A stretch of 36,673 nt of DNA from Bacteroidota bacterium (GCA_020403265.1 JADBXZ010000137.1:1-36673), one strand, 5' to 3'. Shown: positions 6,042-12,661, numbered from the stretch's first letter. Program-made: numbers and translations. Notes: generated by a model from the sequence alone, not told the origin.

Positions 6042-6090
6042 AGCGTATAAAAAACATTAAAACGATTTTTTATACGCAAACCGTTATAGG
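6039..6090 (-). repeat. attC-like site M, compact perfect hairpin
   Basis: The triplets are AAC at 6039-6041 and GTT at 6083-6085. Inside is a perfect 12-bp stem, GCGTATAAAAAA (6043-6054) with TTTTTTATACGC (6066-6077), around an 11-nt loop ending in ATTAAAACGA. That loop sequence is shared with the hairpin at 421-449. The site is about 47 bp, shorter than typical attC. Confidence 0.5.
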
Positions 6091-6894
6091 CAATAGGGCA
6101 GACGTTCTTCGTTTCAACATTTGTGGAAGAAAAAAAAGAAAAAATGCCCCACCGCACTTCTGTTTTTTCAAAACAGTTGGGTTTGTAAAGTTTCTGTTTC
6201 ATATCGTTTGCTTGTTAGTTCAAAATAAGTTTTATCTATTTCTATTCCAGTAAAATCACATCCGAAATAATGGGCAGCTATGGCACTACTTCCGCTTCCT
6301 AAATGGGTATCAAGTATTTTCATTTCGGGTGTAGCATACGTTTCTAAAAGCCATCTGTATAATTTTACAGGCTTTTGTGTAGGGTGTATTCTGTTTTCCT
6401 TGTTTTTCATATCGCCTTGTAAAAATCCGTGCCATTTATATTTTACCTTTCTTACAGCAGTATCAAATGAAGCCCAAGCTAATTCACAGTCAGCATAGTA
6501 ATTATCGCCATTATCTTTATCCCACACTATAAAACAGCTTGTATTTCCTAAGTAGTCTAAAAAGTAGTTCCCGCCCCAAATGATTTGATTTTTACTTACT
6601 CTTTTTAGTTCTGCAAAGTATTCAGGCGTTGGTATTCCTTTGTCCCAGTTTCCGATATGATAATCCCTCTGTTTTATGTGTCCGTTCCTTCCTGTATCGC
6701 CTCTTTTTTGGTCTGCATCAATTCCATAAGGTGGGTCAACAATAGCCAAGTCAAAGGCGTTATTTTCACACTGCTTCATAAAGTCTAAGCAGTCCATATT
6801 TAAAAGTTTTATTTTTCCCTCGCTTCGCATTTTTTCTTTTTTTTCTTTAGTGCTTCGATTAAACATTCTGCTAAAAATCCCTACTGCCTATAAC
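6083..6894 (-). mobile_element. Cassette-like unit with methyltransferase gene and long inverted ends
   Basis: The left end GTTATAGGCAATAGGG (6083-6098) and right end CCCTACTGCCTATAAC (6879-6894) are complementary at 15 of 16 positions. The complementarity resumes further in: A-rich AAGAAAAAAAAGAAAAAATGC occurs in the left flank (from about 6128) and, on the opposite strand, in the right flank (about 6826-6846). This gives imperfect inverted ends of roughly 65 bp. Confidence 0.55.
6168..6830 (-). CDS. DNA methyltransferase, beta-class (N6-adenine or N4-cytosine)
   Basis: 220 aa from the ATG at 6830. I chose that start because the 35266-35493 gene also begins straight after the matching A-rich leader; an upstream ATG at 6866 would add 12 lysine-rich residues. 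The catalytic motif DPPY (32-35) precedes the SAM motif HLGSGSSAIAA (about 176-186) and FTGIEID, the beta-class order. WGGNYFLDYL and HPTQKPVKLYRWLLETY are classic parts of the N6/N4 methylase family. It is probably a solitary modification enzyme. The stop lies in a CTGTTTT/AAAACAG hairpin. Confidence 0.88.
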   Translation of the reverse strand: MRSEGKIKLLNMDCLDFMKQCENNAFDLAIVDPPYGIDADQKRGDTGRNGHIKQRDYHIGNWDKGIPTPEYFAELKRVSKNQIIWGGNYFLDYLGNTSCFIVWDKDNGDNYYADCELAWASFDTAVRKVKYKWHGFLQGDMKNKENRIHPTQKPVKLYRWLLETYATPEMKILDTHLGSGSSAIAAHYFGCDFTGIEIDKTYFELTSKRYETETLQTQLF

Positions 6895-6971
6895 ACGGGT
6901 TTGGCAAAATGGCTTTCCGACACCCAAGCCAACGCACTAAAGCCACTTCGCCAAGCCCGAAACCGTTGGGC
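6892..6971 (-). repeat. attC-like site J (near-duplicate of site K)
   Basis: Borders AAC (6892-6894) and GTTGGGC (6965-6971); the latter fits GTTRRRY exactly. The outer arms CGGGTTTGGC (6896-6905) and GCCAAGCCCG (6950-6959) pair with one wobble. The inner arms ATGGCTTT and AAAGCCACT pair with one mismatch. Over 77 bp, 6891-6967 differs from 35566-35642 at only two positions. Of all the sites it is the closest to a textbook attC. Confidence 0.65.
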
Positions 6972-7300
6972 GCAATTTAAACCAACCGCACCCGATACCC
7001 TGATGGATGTTTGCGCAAATATTTTTCTCTGCCATTCTCACACACGAATCCGAAATTACTATAATGCTGTTCTTTCCAATCATGTCCAACATTTGTAATT
7101 TCGTATTCTTTTCCAACCAACACATCCTTGCTCATTGATTTGTCAAACACTATCCTATCTCCTAATTGAAGGTCGTTCCACCCTTTTAAACTGCGCACAA
7201 CACTAAATTGGCGCAATTGCTGGTGATACGTTTCAACGATGTCTAATGCTTCTAAGTACTGTTCTCTTGTTATCATAGTTTTGTGGTTTTAAAGCGCAAC
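6965..7300 (-). mobile_element. Cassette-like unit carrying the 99-aa gene
   Basis: The left end GTTGGGCGCAATTTAAACC (6965-6983) and right end TGGTTTTAAAGCGCAAC (7284-7300) are complementary with small gaps. This is the first unit of the array after the core early gene at 7333. The border copies have drifted more than in the other units. Confidence 0.45.
6977..7276 (-). CDS. 99-aa hypothetical protein (cassette gene)
   Basis: It begins MITREQYLEALDIVETYHQQLRQ, a helical start echoed by MEITDEQFIKACEIVRTYLG in the 12257-12553 protein. The second half (LQLGDRIVFDKSMSKDVLVGKEYEITNV) is beta-rich and could be a small SH3-like barrel. No catalytic motif. The start at 7276 precedes the short site at 7298. 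Confidence 0.55.
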   Translation of the reverse strand: MITREQYLEALDIVETYHQQLRQFSVVRSLKGWNDLQLGDRIVFDKSMSKDVLVGKEYEITNVGHDWKEQHYSNFGFVCENGREKYLRKHPSGYRVRLV

Positions 7301-7324
7301 TGCGCCAATTATTTTACGTTAGCC
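7298..7324 (-). repeat. Short attC-like site L
   Basis: AACTGCGCCAATTATTTTAC is followed by GTTAGCC, a 27-bp AAC...GTT element matching the remnant at 400-426. A wider inverted repeat also exists here: AATTGGCGCAATTGC within the 99-aa gene (about 7210-7228) pairs with GCAACTGCGCCAATT (7297-7311) at 14 of 15 positions. It marks the boundary between the core operon (7333 upward) and the array. Confidence 0.4.
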
Positions 7325-7332
7325 ATTAGCCA

Positions 7333-7593
7333 TTACCCCTTCAAAAACTCATGAGTTAACTTTATTGACTCGATAGGATTAGCCACCTCTAATTTACGTA
7401 TCAGCTCCAATAAGTTAGCCTTTGATTTACTTTCAACATGCCATTTATCGACAAGCAACTCACTTTTGATTTGTTTGGATATTTCGATTAAAGCACCTAA
7501 AACATTATTATCATAACCGTTCATGTTATTTACAATTGTGGTACTAATTAGGTTGTGTTTCCTAGCTAATTCTATTAATCTTAATTCAGTCAT
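7333..7593 (-). CDS. 86-aa hypothetical protein
   Basis: Helical protein (MTELRLIELARKHNLISTTIVNN..., KSKANLLELIRKLEVANPIESIKLTHEFLKG). No recognised family. It is the last gene of the early operon running from 8641, with a 1-base gap to the winged-helix gene upstream. Confidence 0.55.
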   Translation of the reverse strand: MTELRLIELARKHNLISTTIVNNMNGYDNNVLGALIEISKQIKSELLVDKWHVESKSKANLLELIRKLEVANPIESIKLTHEFLKG

Positions 7594-7594
7594 T

Positions 7595-7831
7595 TTATTT
7601 TTTTAAATACTTGTTCAACTTAACCCGTGAAGCCTTACCAATTGAGTAACTAAAGTGTGTGGCTACGTTTTTACTTTCAATCTTTTTACGTTCAAAACGA
7701 ACACCAATTTCTTTTTCAATCTCACCAATCCTAGTTGGTAGCTTTGTTGTTATGCAACCTACAGCTGCCGTGTACGTTGTTAGTGACTTGCCTTGCAAGA
7801 ATAAACTAACTATCTTTTGTTTTTGTGTCAT
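7595..7831 (-). CDS. Helix-turn-helix (winged-helix-like) early protein
   Basis: 78 aa. KQKIVSLFLQGKSLTTYTAAVGCITTKLPTRIGEIEKEIGVRFERKKI follows the pattern of small phage winged helix-turn-helix proteins that start with a line like 'I...L..G..LT...A......RI..L....G'. The C-terminal SYSIGKASRVKLNKYLKK is basic. It is probably DNA-binding, and could be the repressor of the duplicated operator (3707, 8643), but that link is inference. Confidence 0.6.
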   Translation of the reverse strand: MTQKQKIVSLFLQGKSLTTYTAAVGCITTKLPTRIGEIEKEIGVRFERKKIESKNVATHFSYSIGKASRVKLNKYLKK

Positions 7832-8063
7832 TGTTTTTTTCTAAATATCTTAATGGAACTTCTCTAAAATCAGTACCGTTTTTTATTTTAGACTCAATCA
7901 AAGCCCTCGGCTCTTCATATTGTTTACCAGTTTTACCACATTCAAAAATCGGATAATAAGCAATCTTCCAAACACCTTCAGAGCCTTTAAGGTTGTATAA
8001 GTCACCCATTTTATCATTAATCCAAATTGGATTACTTAACGCTTCTTTTAACTTACTTTCCAT
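7806..8063 (-). CDS. 85-aa hypothetical protein
   Basis: Unrecognised. It contains SEGVWKIAYYPIFECGKTGKQYEEPRALIESKIKNGTDFREVPLRYLEK, a compact mixed fold by composition. Its last 26 bases overlap the helix-turn-helix gene, so the two are coupled in the early operon. Confidence 0.5.
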   Translation of the reverse strand: MESKLKEALSNPIWINDKMGDLYNLKGSEGVWKIAYYPIFECGKTGKQYEEPRALIESKIKNGTDFREVPLRYLEKNNDTKTKDS

Positions 8064-8064
8064 T

Positions 8065-8250
8065 CTATAATTTTTTTAATTTATCATAATCAAAGTACTT
8101 CAAGTAATTAGACATCATGAAGTGGCAGTTAGTAACTCCGGACTTTGAATAGTCTAATCTCAAAGCGTTATCAATTGCCTTACCTGCTGCAATTGCTTTA
8201 TGCAAGTCTTTATGATTTGAATAATATTTAATTGCTAGTTGTTGGTACAT
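8065..8250 (-). CDS. 61-aa hypothetical protein
   Basis: Short helical protein (MYQQLAIKYYSNHKDLHKAIAAGKAIDNALRLDYS...). Family unknown. It abuts the next gene upstream (8251) with no gap and is separated by one base from 8063, consistent with one early transcript. Confidence 0.5.
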   Translation of the reverse strand: MYQQLAIKYYSNHKDLHKAIAAGKAIDNALRLDYSKSGVTNCHFMMSNYLKYFDYDKLKKL

Positions 8251-8463
8251 TTACATTTGTAATGGGTTCTTCACTATTGCTACTACTTTTCTTTTTACTC
8301 CGTACTCTTTTGAGCTAAATCCGATTTCTTTTTTTTCAAAGTTAAATCCATAAGATTTTCCAGTTTTCCAAATTGTAGCAAAAGTTAAATTATTTGCTAT
8401 CATTATTTTTTTTGCATCTGTGATTGCTTCGTTTAAAGTTGTCATTTTATTTTCTTTTATCAT
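8251..8463 (-). CDS. 70-aa hypothetical protein
   Basis: Unrecognised. The sequence MIKENKMTTLNEAITDAKKIMIANNLTFATIWKTGKSYGFNFEKKEIGF is alpha then beta. A second ATG, seven codons in (MTTLNEA...), is an equally good start. It overlaps the 8447-8641 gene by 17 bases. Confidence 0.5.
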   Translation of the reverse strand: MIKENKMTTLNEAITDAKKIMIANNLTFATIWKTGKSYGFNFEKKEIGFSSKEYGVKRKVVAIVKNPLQM

Positions 8464-8641
8464 TTAACTTTTTAAAACAAGAGTTAAGCATATCAATACT
8501 TAAGTTACCTAAATTATCCCAACCATTAGGAAAATAATAATTAACAAGTGGGGCATTAATGTAACCTAATAATATTTGTTTAATGGCTGTTAACTCGTTG
8601 TAAGAGTTTGTTGTTGTTGCTGCGATAGTTAAATTTCTCAT
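8447..8641 (-). CDS. 64-aa hypothetical protein, first gene of the second early operon
   Basis: Unrecognised (MRNLTIAATTTNSYNELTAIKQILLGYINAP...). The ATG sits 2 bases downstream of the 33-bp conserved leader, exactly as the 3705 gene does for copy 1. It is therefore the promoter-proximal gene of the 8641-7333 operon. Confidence 0.55.
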   Translation of the reverse strand: MRNLTIAATTTNSYNELTAIKQILLGYINAPLVNYYFPNGWDNLGNLSIDMLNSCFKKLNDKRK

Positions 8642-8642
8642 C

Positions 8643-8696
8643 TTGGTTTGTTTTGATAGTGTAAAATTACAACCTATTTTTTAATTTTCAAAATAA
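8643..8696 (-). promoter_or_regulatory. Early promoter with conserved operator/leader, copy 2
   Basis: The 33-bp segment 8643-8675 matches 3707-3739 at 32 of 33 positions, including the TGTAA-tt-TTACA dyad. A weaker -7 box, TTATTTTG, lies at 8689-8696. The two conserved copies stand in the same position relative to an ATG, which argues for co-regulation of two early operons. Confidence 0.55.
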
Positions 8697-8753
8697 ATTT
8701 AAAACATTTAACACTTATTTTTACTAACTGTTTGATTTTCAACAAGAATAATT

Positions 8754-10133
8754 TTAAAAGAAATCTTTATTAGGCTCTAAACTATGCATCTTCTTTTGTT
8801 CATCAACTAGTGAGTAGAACTCCGTATATTGACCAACAAAGCCTAGCAACTCCGTACCTATTCCGACGTGCCTATTCTTTGCATTGATAACAAAACATTT
8901 ATTAGTCACATCAATCATTTGCCCGTTAACCTCCCATTCACTCGCTCCATAATACACTGGACGGAATAATAAATATACGCTATCAGCATCCTGCTCTAAG
9001 TCACCGCTATTTCTTAAATCGCTTAACCGTGGCATTTTTTCGGTTACGGAATTGTTTTCCTTACCTCTATTCAATTGACTCAGAGCAATAACCGGAATGT
9101 CTAATTCCTTTGCCAATCCTTTTAATCGATTGCTTATATACCCTGTTTGATTTGTTTTGTCGTTGGGATGTTTAGTGGTTGTTGTAAGTTGAAGATAATC
9201 AACAAATAAAATCTGAATACCATGATTGCGCTTCATTTGTTTTGCCCTCGAACATAGAACATCAATATCAATGGAGCTGGTCGAATCAATCCAAAATGGT
9301 TTATCTTTCAACCTCAATAACGTCCCGTTAACGTTACTAAACTCTAATCTGTTAATAGTTCCTTTCCTTAGTGCCTCGCTGTTTATTTGATTTTCGCTGC
9401 TAACAATTCTGTTAAGTATCTGCATTGAACTCATTTCTAAACTAAACATCCCCGTTTTGATTCCATCCCTAAAACAAATGTTACGAATTGAACTAATAAT
9501 GTAAGCTGTCTTACCCATACCCGGACGTCCGGCAATTAAAATAAAATCCGACTTACCATACATCCCGTATTTATCCATTTCAGTAAAGCCGGTGCTAACA
9601 GCTACCTCACCTTTACCGTCCATTAAGTCGCTGAGGTCGGTTAGGTATTTATCCCCTAAACTTTCAATTGTTTCAAAAGTATTCGAGGTACTAACCTCGT
9701 TAACCAAGTCTTGCAAGTCGGTTATTAACTTAGCTTGAACCTCCAAAGGGTCGGCATTTGGTTCAGATATTGAATGAAATGCATTCATTAACTTATTGCT
9801 AATTGAAGTCTTTAAATAGTTTTCAATCAAGTACCTAGCATGACTGTAGATGTTAGCCGAACTTGCAACCCTACTCGTCAACCAACTAATGTAATAAGCA
9901 CCTCCAACTAAATCTAATTGTTTCTTTTCTCTTAATTTTTGAACAACAGTAATAAGGTCGATGCTTTTATTTTCTCTATCTAAATCGATTAAGGAGGCGA
10001 ATATTAAGCGGTTCGGTTCGTAGGTGAAGCATTTATAGTTTAAATCATTTTTAACAACGTCTAGGGCATTATTACCTTCGAGTATAATTGCGCCTAAAAC
10101 AATCTCTTCGATTTCGGTTATGTTATTGTTCAT
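8754..10133 (-). CDS. dnaB: Replicative DNA helicase, DnaB family
   Basis: 459 aa, full length for the family. The N-terminal helical domain starts at EEIVLGAIILEGNNALDVV (residues 9-27). The RecA-like domain has Walker A GRPGMGKT (202-209), FSLEMS (230-235), Walker B LFVDYLQL (309-316, Asp312) and LSQLNRG. It unwinds DNA ahead of the replisome as a hexamer. The start overlaps the ASCH-like gene (10130-10133), and the initiator gene lies just upstream, so it belongs to a replication operon. No primase gene is visible, so priming is probably done by the host. Confidence 0.95.
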   Translation of the reverse strand: MNNNITEIEEIVLGAIILEGNNALDVVKNDLNYKCFTYEPNRLIFASLIDLDRENKSIDLITVVQKLREKKQLDLVGGAYYISWLTSRVASSANIYSHARYLIENYLKTSISNKLMNAFHSISEPNADPLEVQAKLITDLQDLVNEVSTSNTFETIESLGDKYLTDLSDLMDGKGEVAVSTGFTEMDKYGMYGKSDFILIAGRPGMGKTAYIISSIRNICFRDGIKTGMFSLEMSSMQILNRIVSSENQINSEALRKGTINRLEFSNVNGTLLRLKDKPFWIDSTSSIDIDVLCSRAKQMKRNHGIQILFVDYLQLTTTTKHPNDKTNQTGYISNRLKGLAKELDIPVIALSQLNRGKENNSVTEKMPRLSDLRNSGDLEQDADSVYLLFRPVYYGASEWEVNGQMIDVTNKCFVINAKNRHVGIGTELLGFVGQYTEFYSLVDEQKKMHSLEPNKDFF

Positions 10134-10528
10134 GGTATAATATTCCCGTGTTTAATGACAAAATAAAGTTTATTAGGTTCAGCACCCCATTCAGGGTTTC
10201 CGGTTCTTATTTCAACTCCTTTGTGTTCTAGTTTGATTATTCGTTCTGTATCTGTTGATTTTGGATAACCTAACGTCATTGTGTTTACATCAAACTTTTT
10301 AAACCTTGCACCGAAAAAAGATAGGCATTGATAAACATCTTCGTGCTTTCTGTTTGGGTTTGCCAAGTCTTCAATTAACTCATTCCATACATCCCATTCT
10401 GTTTCTTCATCAAGTTCTAATAATCTGCGACACCAGTAGTCATTTATTTCTCTATAATCCTCAGTCTTAATGCCTGCCTTGGTTATTTCAAACCAATTTG
10501 TTTTTAGTGGTAATCTTAAATCCTTCAT
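10130..10528 (-). CDS. ASCH/PUA-like domain protein
   Basis: 132 aa. The opening KTNWFEITKAGIKTEDYREINDYWCRRLLE matches the signature helix of phage ASCH-like proteins (W/F-F-x-x-I-x-x-G-x-K-x-x-x-Y-R-E). The later beta strands contain MTLGYP and GVEIRTGNPEWGAEP. ASCH domains are thought to bind RNA or modified bases, and the role in phages is not established. It overlaps both neighbours by 4 bases, so it is translated with the initiator and helicase. Confidence 0.7.
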   Translation of the reverse strand: MKDLRLPLKTNWFEITKAGIKTEDYREINDYWCRRLLELDEETEWDVWNELIEDLANPNRKHEDVYQCLSFFGARFKKFDVNTMTLGYPKSTDTERIIKLEHKGVEIRTGNPEWGAEPNKLYFVIKHGNIIP

Positions 10529-11193
10529 GCTTTGCCTAGTTTAATTGTTGGGGTTGTATTTGTTTGTTGGGGTTTTTTATTAAAGTCATTTTTAGCCCAA
10601 CGTTCTAACCTTAGATTTAATTGCCATGTTCTTTCTAACTGGAATTTCATTTTAGTTTGTGATTGGTTTAATTCACTCCAATACTTAAAGAAATCATTAA
10701 CCATGTCACGTCCATACATACTAACATACGGCTCAAGGTCTTTAATAAATTTTTGTTTGTTCGCCTCTATAATATTTATTTTATCTTCTTTACTTTGTTT
10801 ATTAGTAATTTCTATATTAGTATTTAGTAGTGTCGGGTTTTCCGTCGACGGTTTTTCCGTACACGGTTTTTCCGGTGACGGTTTTTCCGGTGACGGTTCA
10901 CCGTTATACGGTTTATCATAAACAATATGCTCATACTCTATTTTACCGTTACTTTTTTGCTTTTTAACAGATAGGATAAAACCAGTAGCTTGAAGTTCTT
11001 TAAATGCACCGTCTAGTTTAGTTTTACCGCAATCCATAGCTAAATGTAAAGTTGTTTTGTACACTACCCAATCATGGGGCAAAGATAGTAAGTAAGCAAG
11101 CAAGCCAATTGCATCCATACTTAAGCCACTTTTAAACACAATGTTAGGAATGATAGTGTAATCGCTGGCGTGTTTTGATTTTATTATTGACAT
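10525..11193 (-). CDS. Helix-turn-helix replication initiator-like protein with iterons in its gene
   Basis: 222 aa. Residues 10-80 (TIIPNIVFKSGLSMDAIGLLAYLLSLPHDWVVYKTTLHLAMDCGKTKLDGAFKELQATGFI) form the winged helix-turn-helix seen in phage replication proteins of the O/DnaD type. A proline-rich linker of repeated PSPEK-like units follows, then a C-terminal domain with YVSMYGRDMVNDFFKYWSE, as in helicase-loader-like proteins. The linker is encoded by five 15-bp DNA repeats (10835-10909), the same layout as lambda O with its origin inside the gene. It lies upstream of the helicase gene. Confidence 0.75.
   Translation of the reverse strand: MSIIKSKHASDYTIIPNIVFKSGLSMDAIGLLAYLLSLPHDWVVYKTTLHLAMDCGKTKLDGAFKELQATGFILSVKKQKSNGKIEYEHIVYDKPYNGEPSPEKPSPEKPCTEKPSTENPTLLNTNIEITNKQSKEDKINIIEANKQKFIKDLEPYVSMYGRDMVNDFFKYWSELNQSQTKMKFQLERTWQLNLRLERWAKNDFNKKPQQTNTTPTIKLGKA
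10835..10909. repeat. Five tandem 15-bp iterons, candidate replication origin
   Basis: Units start at 10835, 10850, 10865, 10880 and 10895. The two central ones are identical, GGTTTTTCCGGTGAC; the outer ones vary (GGGTTTTCCGTCGAC, GGTTTTTCCGTACAC, GGTTCACCGTTATAC). Each join makes a CCGnnnnCGG-type dyad spaced by a T tract. They lie in frame in the initiator gene and encode its proline-rich linker. By analogy with lambda O, this is the likely binding array of the initiator. Confidence 0.65.
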
Positions 11194-11203
11194 AGTTTAA
11201 ATT

Positions 11204-11277
11204 AAAAAACCCCTAAAGATTCGGCTTTGATTACTAATCAAGTAAGGCATTCACTCCTTACACCGAATCATTAGAGG
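11204..11277 (-). ncRNA. Three-way-junction RNA ending in a T run: leader attenuator, terminator or origin structure
   Basis: On the minus strand the outer stem pairs 11263-11277 with 11210-11224 (15 positions, one mismatch, one wobble). It encloses two hairpins: GTAAGG/CCTTAC (11242-11261) and the perfect TTGATT-AGT-AATCAA (11227-11241). The junction linkers are 0-2 nt. Six T follow at 11209-11204, and the initiator ATG is 11 bases beyond. The compact junction plus T run suggests a regulated terminator in the replication operon leader. Confidence 0.6.
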
Positions 11278-11331
11278 TCTAATGTTTTTAACGTGAATGT
11301 ATTTTCTAAATCGGTTAGTGACTCCGACTCG

Positions 11332-11339
11332 CAAATATA
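11332..11339 (-). promoter_or_regulatory. Promoter -7 box for the replication operon
   Basis: TATATTTG on the minus strand matches the TAnnTTTG consensus of Bacteroidota primary sigma factors. A transcript from about 11325 would carry a leader of about 130 nt containing the three-way junction before the initiator gene. No clear -33 TTTG is present. The box also lies just downstream of the 11351-11575 gene. Confidence 0.45.
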
Positions 11340-11350
11340 ATTATTATTCT

Positions 11351-11575
11351 TTAAATTCCTAAATCATCCCTAAAATCTTGTTCAAACCTAGCGAACTGAT
11401 TAGACTGCTTAAGCAATTCATAAACACTCACGCCGTGCCATGTTATATCATGGATAATAACATCACGCTCATCCCCGGGATAATCGTCACTACTTGGAAC
11501 GAATGCCGTAATTTCATAATGCACGTCGAAATTAGATTCAAGTGGGAAGGGGAAACATTTTCTTTCTCTTATCAT
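11351..11575 (-). CDS. 74-aa hypothetical protein
   Basis: MIRERKCFPFPLESNFDVHYEITAFVPSSDDYPGDERDVIIHDITWHGVSVYELL... is beta-strand-rich then helical. Family not recognised. It is the last gene of the operon starting at 12553 and lies before the replication promoter and leader. Confidence 0.55.
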   Translation of the reverse strand: MIRERKCFPFPLESNFDVHYEITAFVPSSDDYPGDERDVIIHDITWHGVSVYELLKQSNQFARFEQDFRDDLGI

Positions 11576-11577
11576 AA

Positions 11578-12048
11578 CTATTCTACTATTTCATCATTAA
11601 AGTGACCTAAAACTGAAAGACCTTGGTTTCTATCATAGTCGTAAACAAACATTAAATCAAAACCAGATTGATTATAATTTCTACAAACTAGCTCTATGGT
11701 CTTGAAATGTTTAGGAAGAAACTTGTTAGGTTTGAAACTAGCATTATGCCCAAGTACTTCAACAAACTCAATAGGCTTAAGCGGCTTAACTTCTTTAACC
11801 CCATCGTTGTAGTGACCTAGGTATAACGCTCCATCATACTTATACTTATCATCATCGTAAGCAAGCATTATATCCAAACCGTCGGTTGTATAATTTTTAA
11901 CAACTAAATCAACGTGTCTCCATATTTGTGGTGGGCTAGGGTCATCACCCGAAATAATATCGCTAGACAAAAACTTAACAAACTCAATAGGTTTTAATTG
12001 TTTAACCTCTTTAGGTTCTTCACCTAGTATAATTACTTTTGTTGCCAT
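11578..12048 (-). CDS. Protein with two LKPIEFV...LGHYND repeats
   Basis: 156 aa made of two copies of a domain of about 65 residues. Copy 1 runs from KQLKPIEFVKFL through LDIMLAYDDD to LGHYND (about 17-82); copy 2 from KPLKPIEFVEVL through FDLMFVYDYD to LGHFND (about 88-153). A third copy makes up most of the 12257-12553 protein. The acidic YDDD/YDYD motif and conserved Tyr/His could bind a metal or ligand, but I know no such family. The repeats also match as DNA, so they arose by duplication. Confidence 0.65.
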   Translation of the reverse strand: MATKVIILGEEPKEVKQLKPIEFVKFLSSDIISGDDPSPPQIWRHVDLVVKNYTTDGLDIMLAYDDDKYKYDGALYLGHYNDGVKEVKPLKPIEFVEVLGHNASFKPNKFLPKHFKTIELVCRNYNQSGFDLMFVYDYDRNQGLSVLGHFNDEIVE

Positions 12049-12049
12049 T

Positions 12050-12238
12050 TTATTTTCTTTTGATTTTAATTAAATGTTTGTGTAACTTATCCACTTTCTT
12101 AACCATATCAGCCCTAACCTTGCCTGATAATATTCTGTTAAGTGTGTAACGACTTACTTTTAATTCCTTCATCATGTAGGGTAGTTCACCGTATTCGATT
12201 AGTCCTTCCCACTTACTATGCCATTGTTCTTTATTCAT
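12050..12238 (-). CDS. 62-aa basic helix-turn-helix-like protein
   Basis: GELPYMMKELKVSRYTLNRILSGKVRADMVKKVDKLHKHLIKIKRK reads as a Cro/XRE-like helix-turn-helix (helix, turn, SRYTLNRIL recognition helix) with a lysine-rich tail. It lies between the two genes of the LKPIEFV family in the earliest operon, so an early transcription regulator is plausible. Confidence 0.6.
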   Translation of the reverse strand: MNKEQWHSKWEGLIEYGELPYMMKELKVSRYTLNRILSGKVRADMVKKVDKLHKHLIKIKRK

Positions 12239-12256
12239 TTTTTGTTTTTTTAATTA

Positions 12257-12553
12257 TTATTTAACCCCGTCGTTGTAGTGACCTAGATACACACGTCCCC
12301 TACTCCTGTCATCATCATAAGCAAGCATTATATCCAAACCACCCTCATACTCTCTACAAAACAATTCAATATTGGTAAAATTTCTAGGTGATTCACTCAC
12401 GTTGGTTAATGTTTTAAAACCATCAAAGAATACAACAAACTCAATAGGTTTTAATTTCTTTTCTTCTTCGACTTTATCCTGTGGGTTCTTTAAACCTAAA
12501 TAGGTTCTTACTATTTCACAGGCTTTTATAAATTGTTCATCTGTTATTTCCAT
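12257..12553 (-). CDS. Single-repeat LKPIEFV-family protein, first gene of the leftward operon
   Basis: 98 aa. A short N-terminal helix (MEITDEQFIKACEIVRTYLGL) is followed by one copy of the repeat: KKLKPIEFVVFF, then LDIMLAYDDD and LGHYNDGVK at the C-terminus. The DNA encoding LDIMLAYDDD and LGHYNDGVK closely matches the first repeat of the 11578-12048 gene. It starts almost directly at the predicted promoter, so the mRNA may be nearly leaderless. Function unknown. Confidence 0.6.
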   Translation of the reverse strand: MEITDEQFIKACEIVRTYLGLKNPQDKVEEEKKLKPIEFVVFFDGFKTLTNVSESPRNFTNIELFCREYEGGLDIMLAYDDDRSRGRVYLGHYNDGVK

Positions 12554-12558
12554 GTTTG

Positions 12559-12566
12559 CAAAAATA
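12559..12566 (-). promoter_or_regulatory. Leftward early promoter -7 box
   Basis: TATTTTTG on the minus strand fits TAnnTTTG and ends only 5 bases before the ATG at 12553, which implies a leaderless or nearly leaderless transcript. Together with the box at 12662 it makes the A/T-rich gap 12554-12684 a divergent control region between the early and late halves. No -33 TTTG at 19-20 bp is obvious. Confidence 0.5.
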
Positions 12567-12661
12567 ATAATAATTTTTAAATAAAATTAAAAAGAATGTA
12601 AAATAAATTTTAAGTGTTTGAAAATCAAGCAAATAAATTTTAATATCAAATAAATTTTAAT

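Noticed and set aside
6011-6202. 63-aa minus ORF
   Set aside because: It crosses site M and the end of the methyltransferase gene in another frame; not protein-like.
6850-7125. Plus and minus ORFs over site J
   Set aside because: Both are open only because the hairpin arms lack stops; they overlap the better-supported 99-aa gene.
10835-10909. CRISPR array
   Set aside because: Repeats are only 15 bp, without spacers, and in frame in a gene. No other regularly spaced repeats occur in the window.
10532-10921. 129-aa plus ORF opposite the initiator gene
   Set aside because: Its repeated GFSxDGFSxDG part is just the antisense of the iterons; the minus frame has a clear helix-turn-helix protein.
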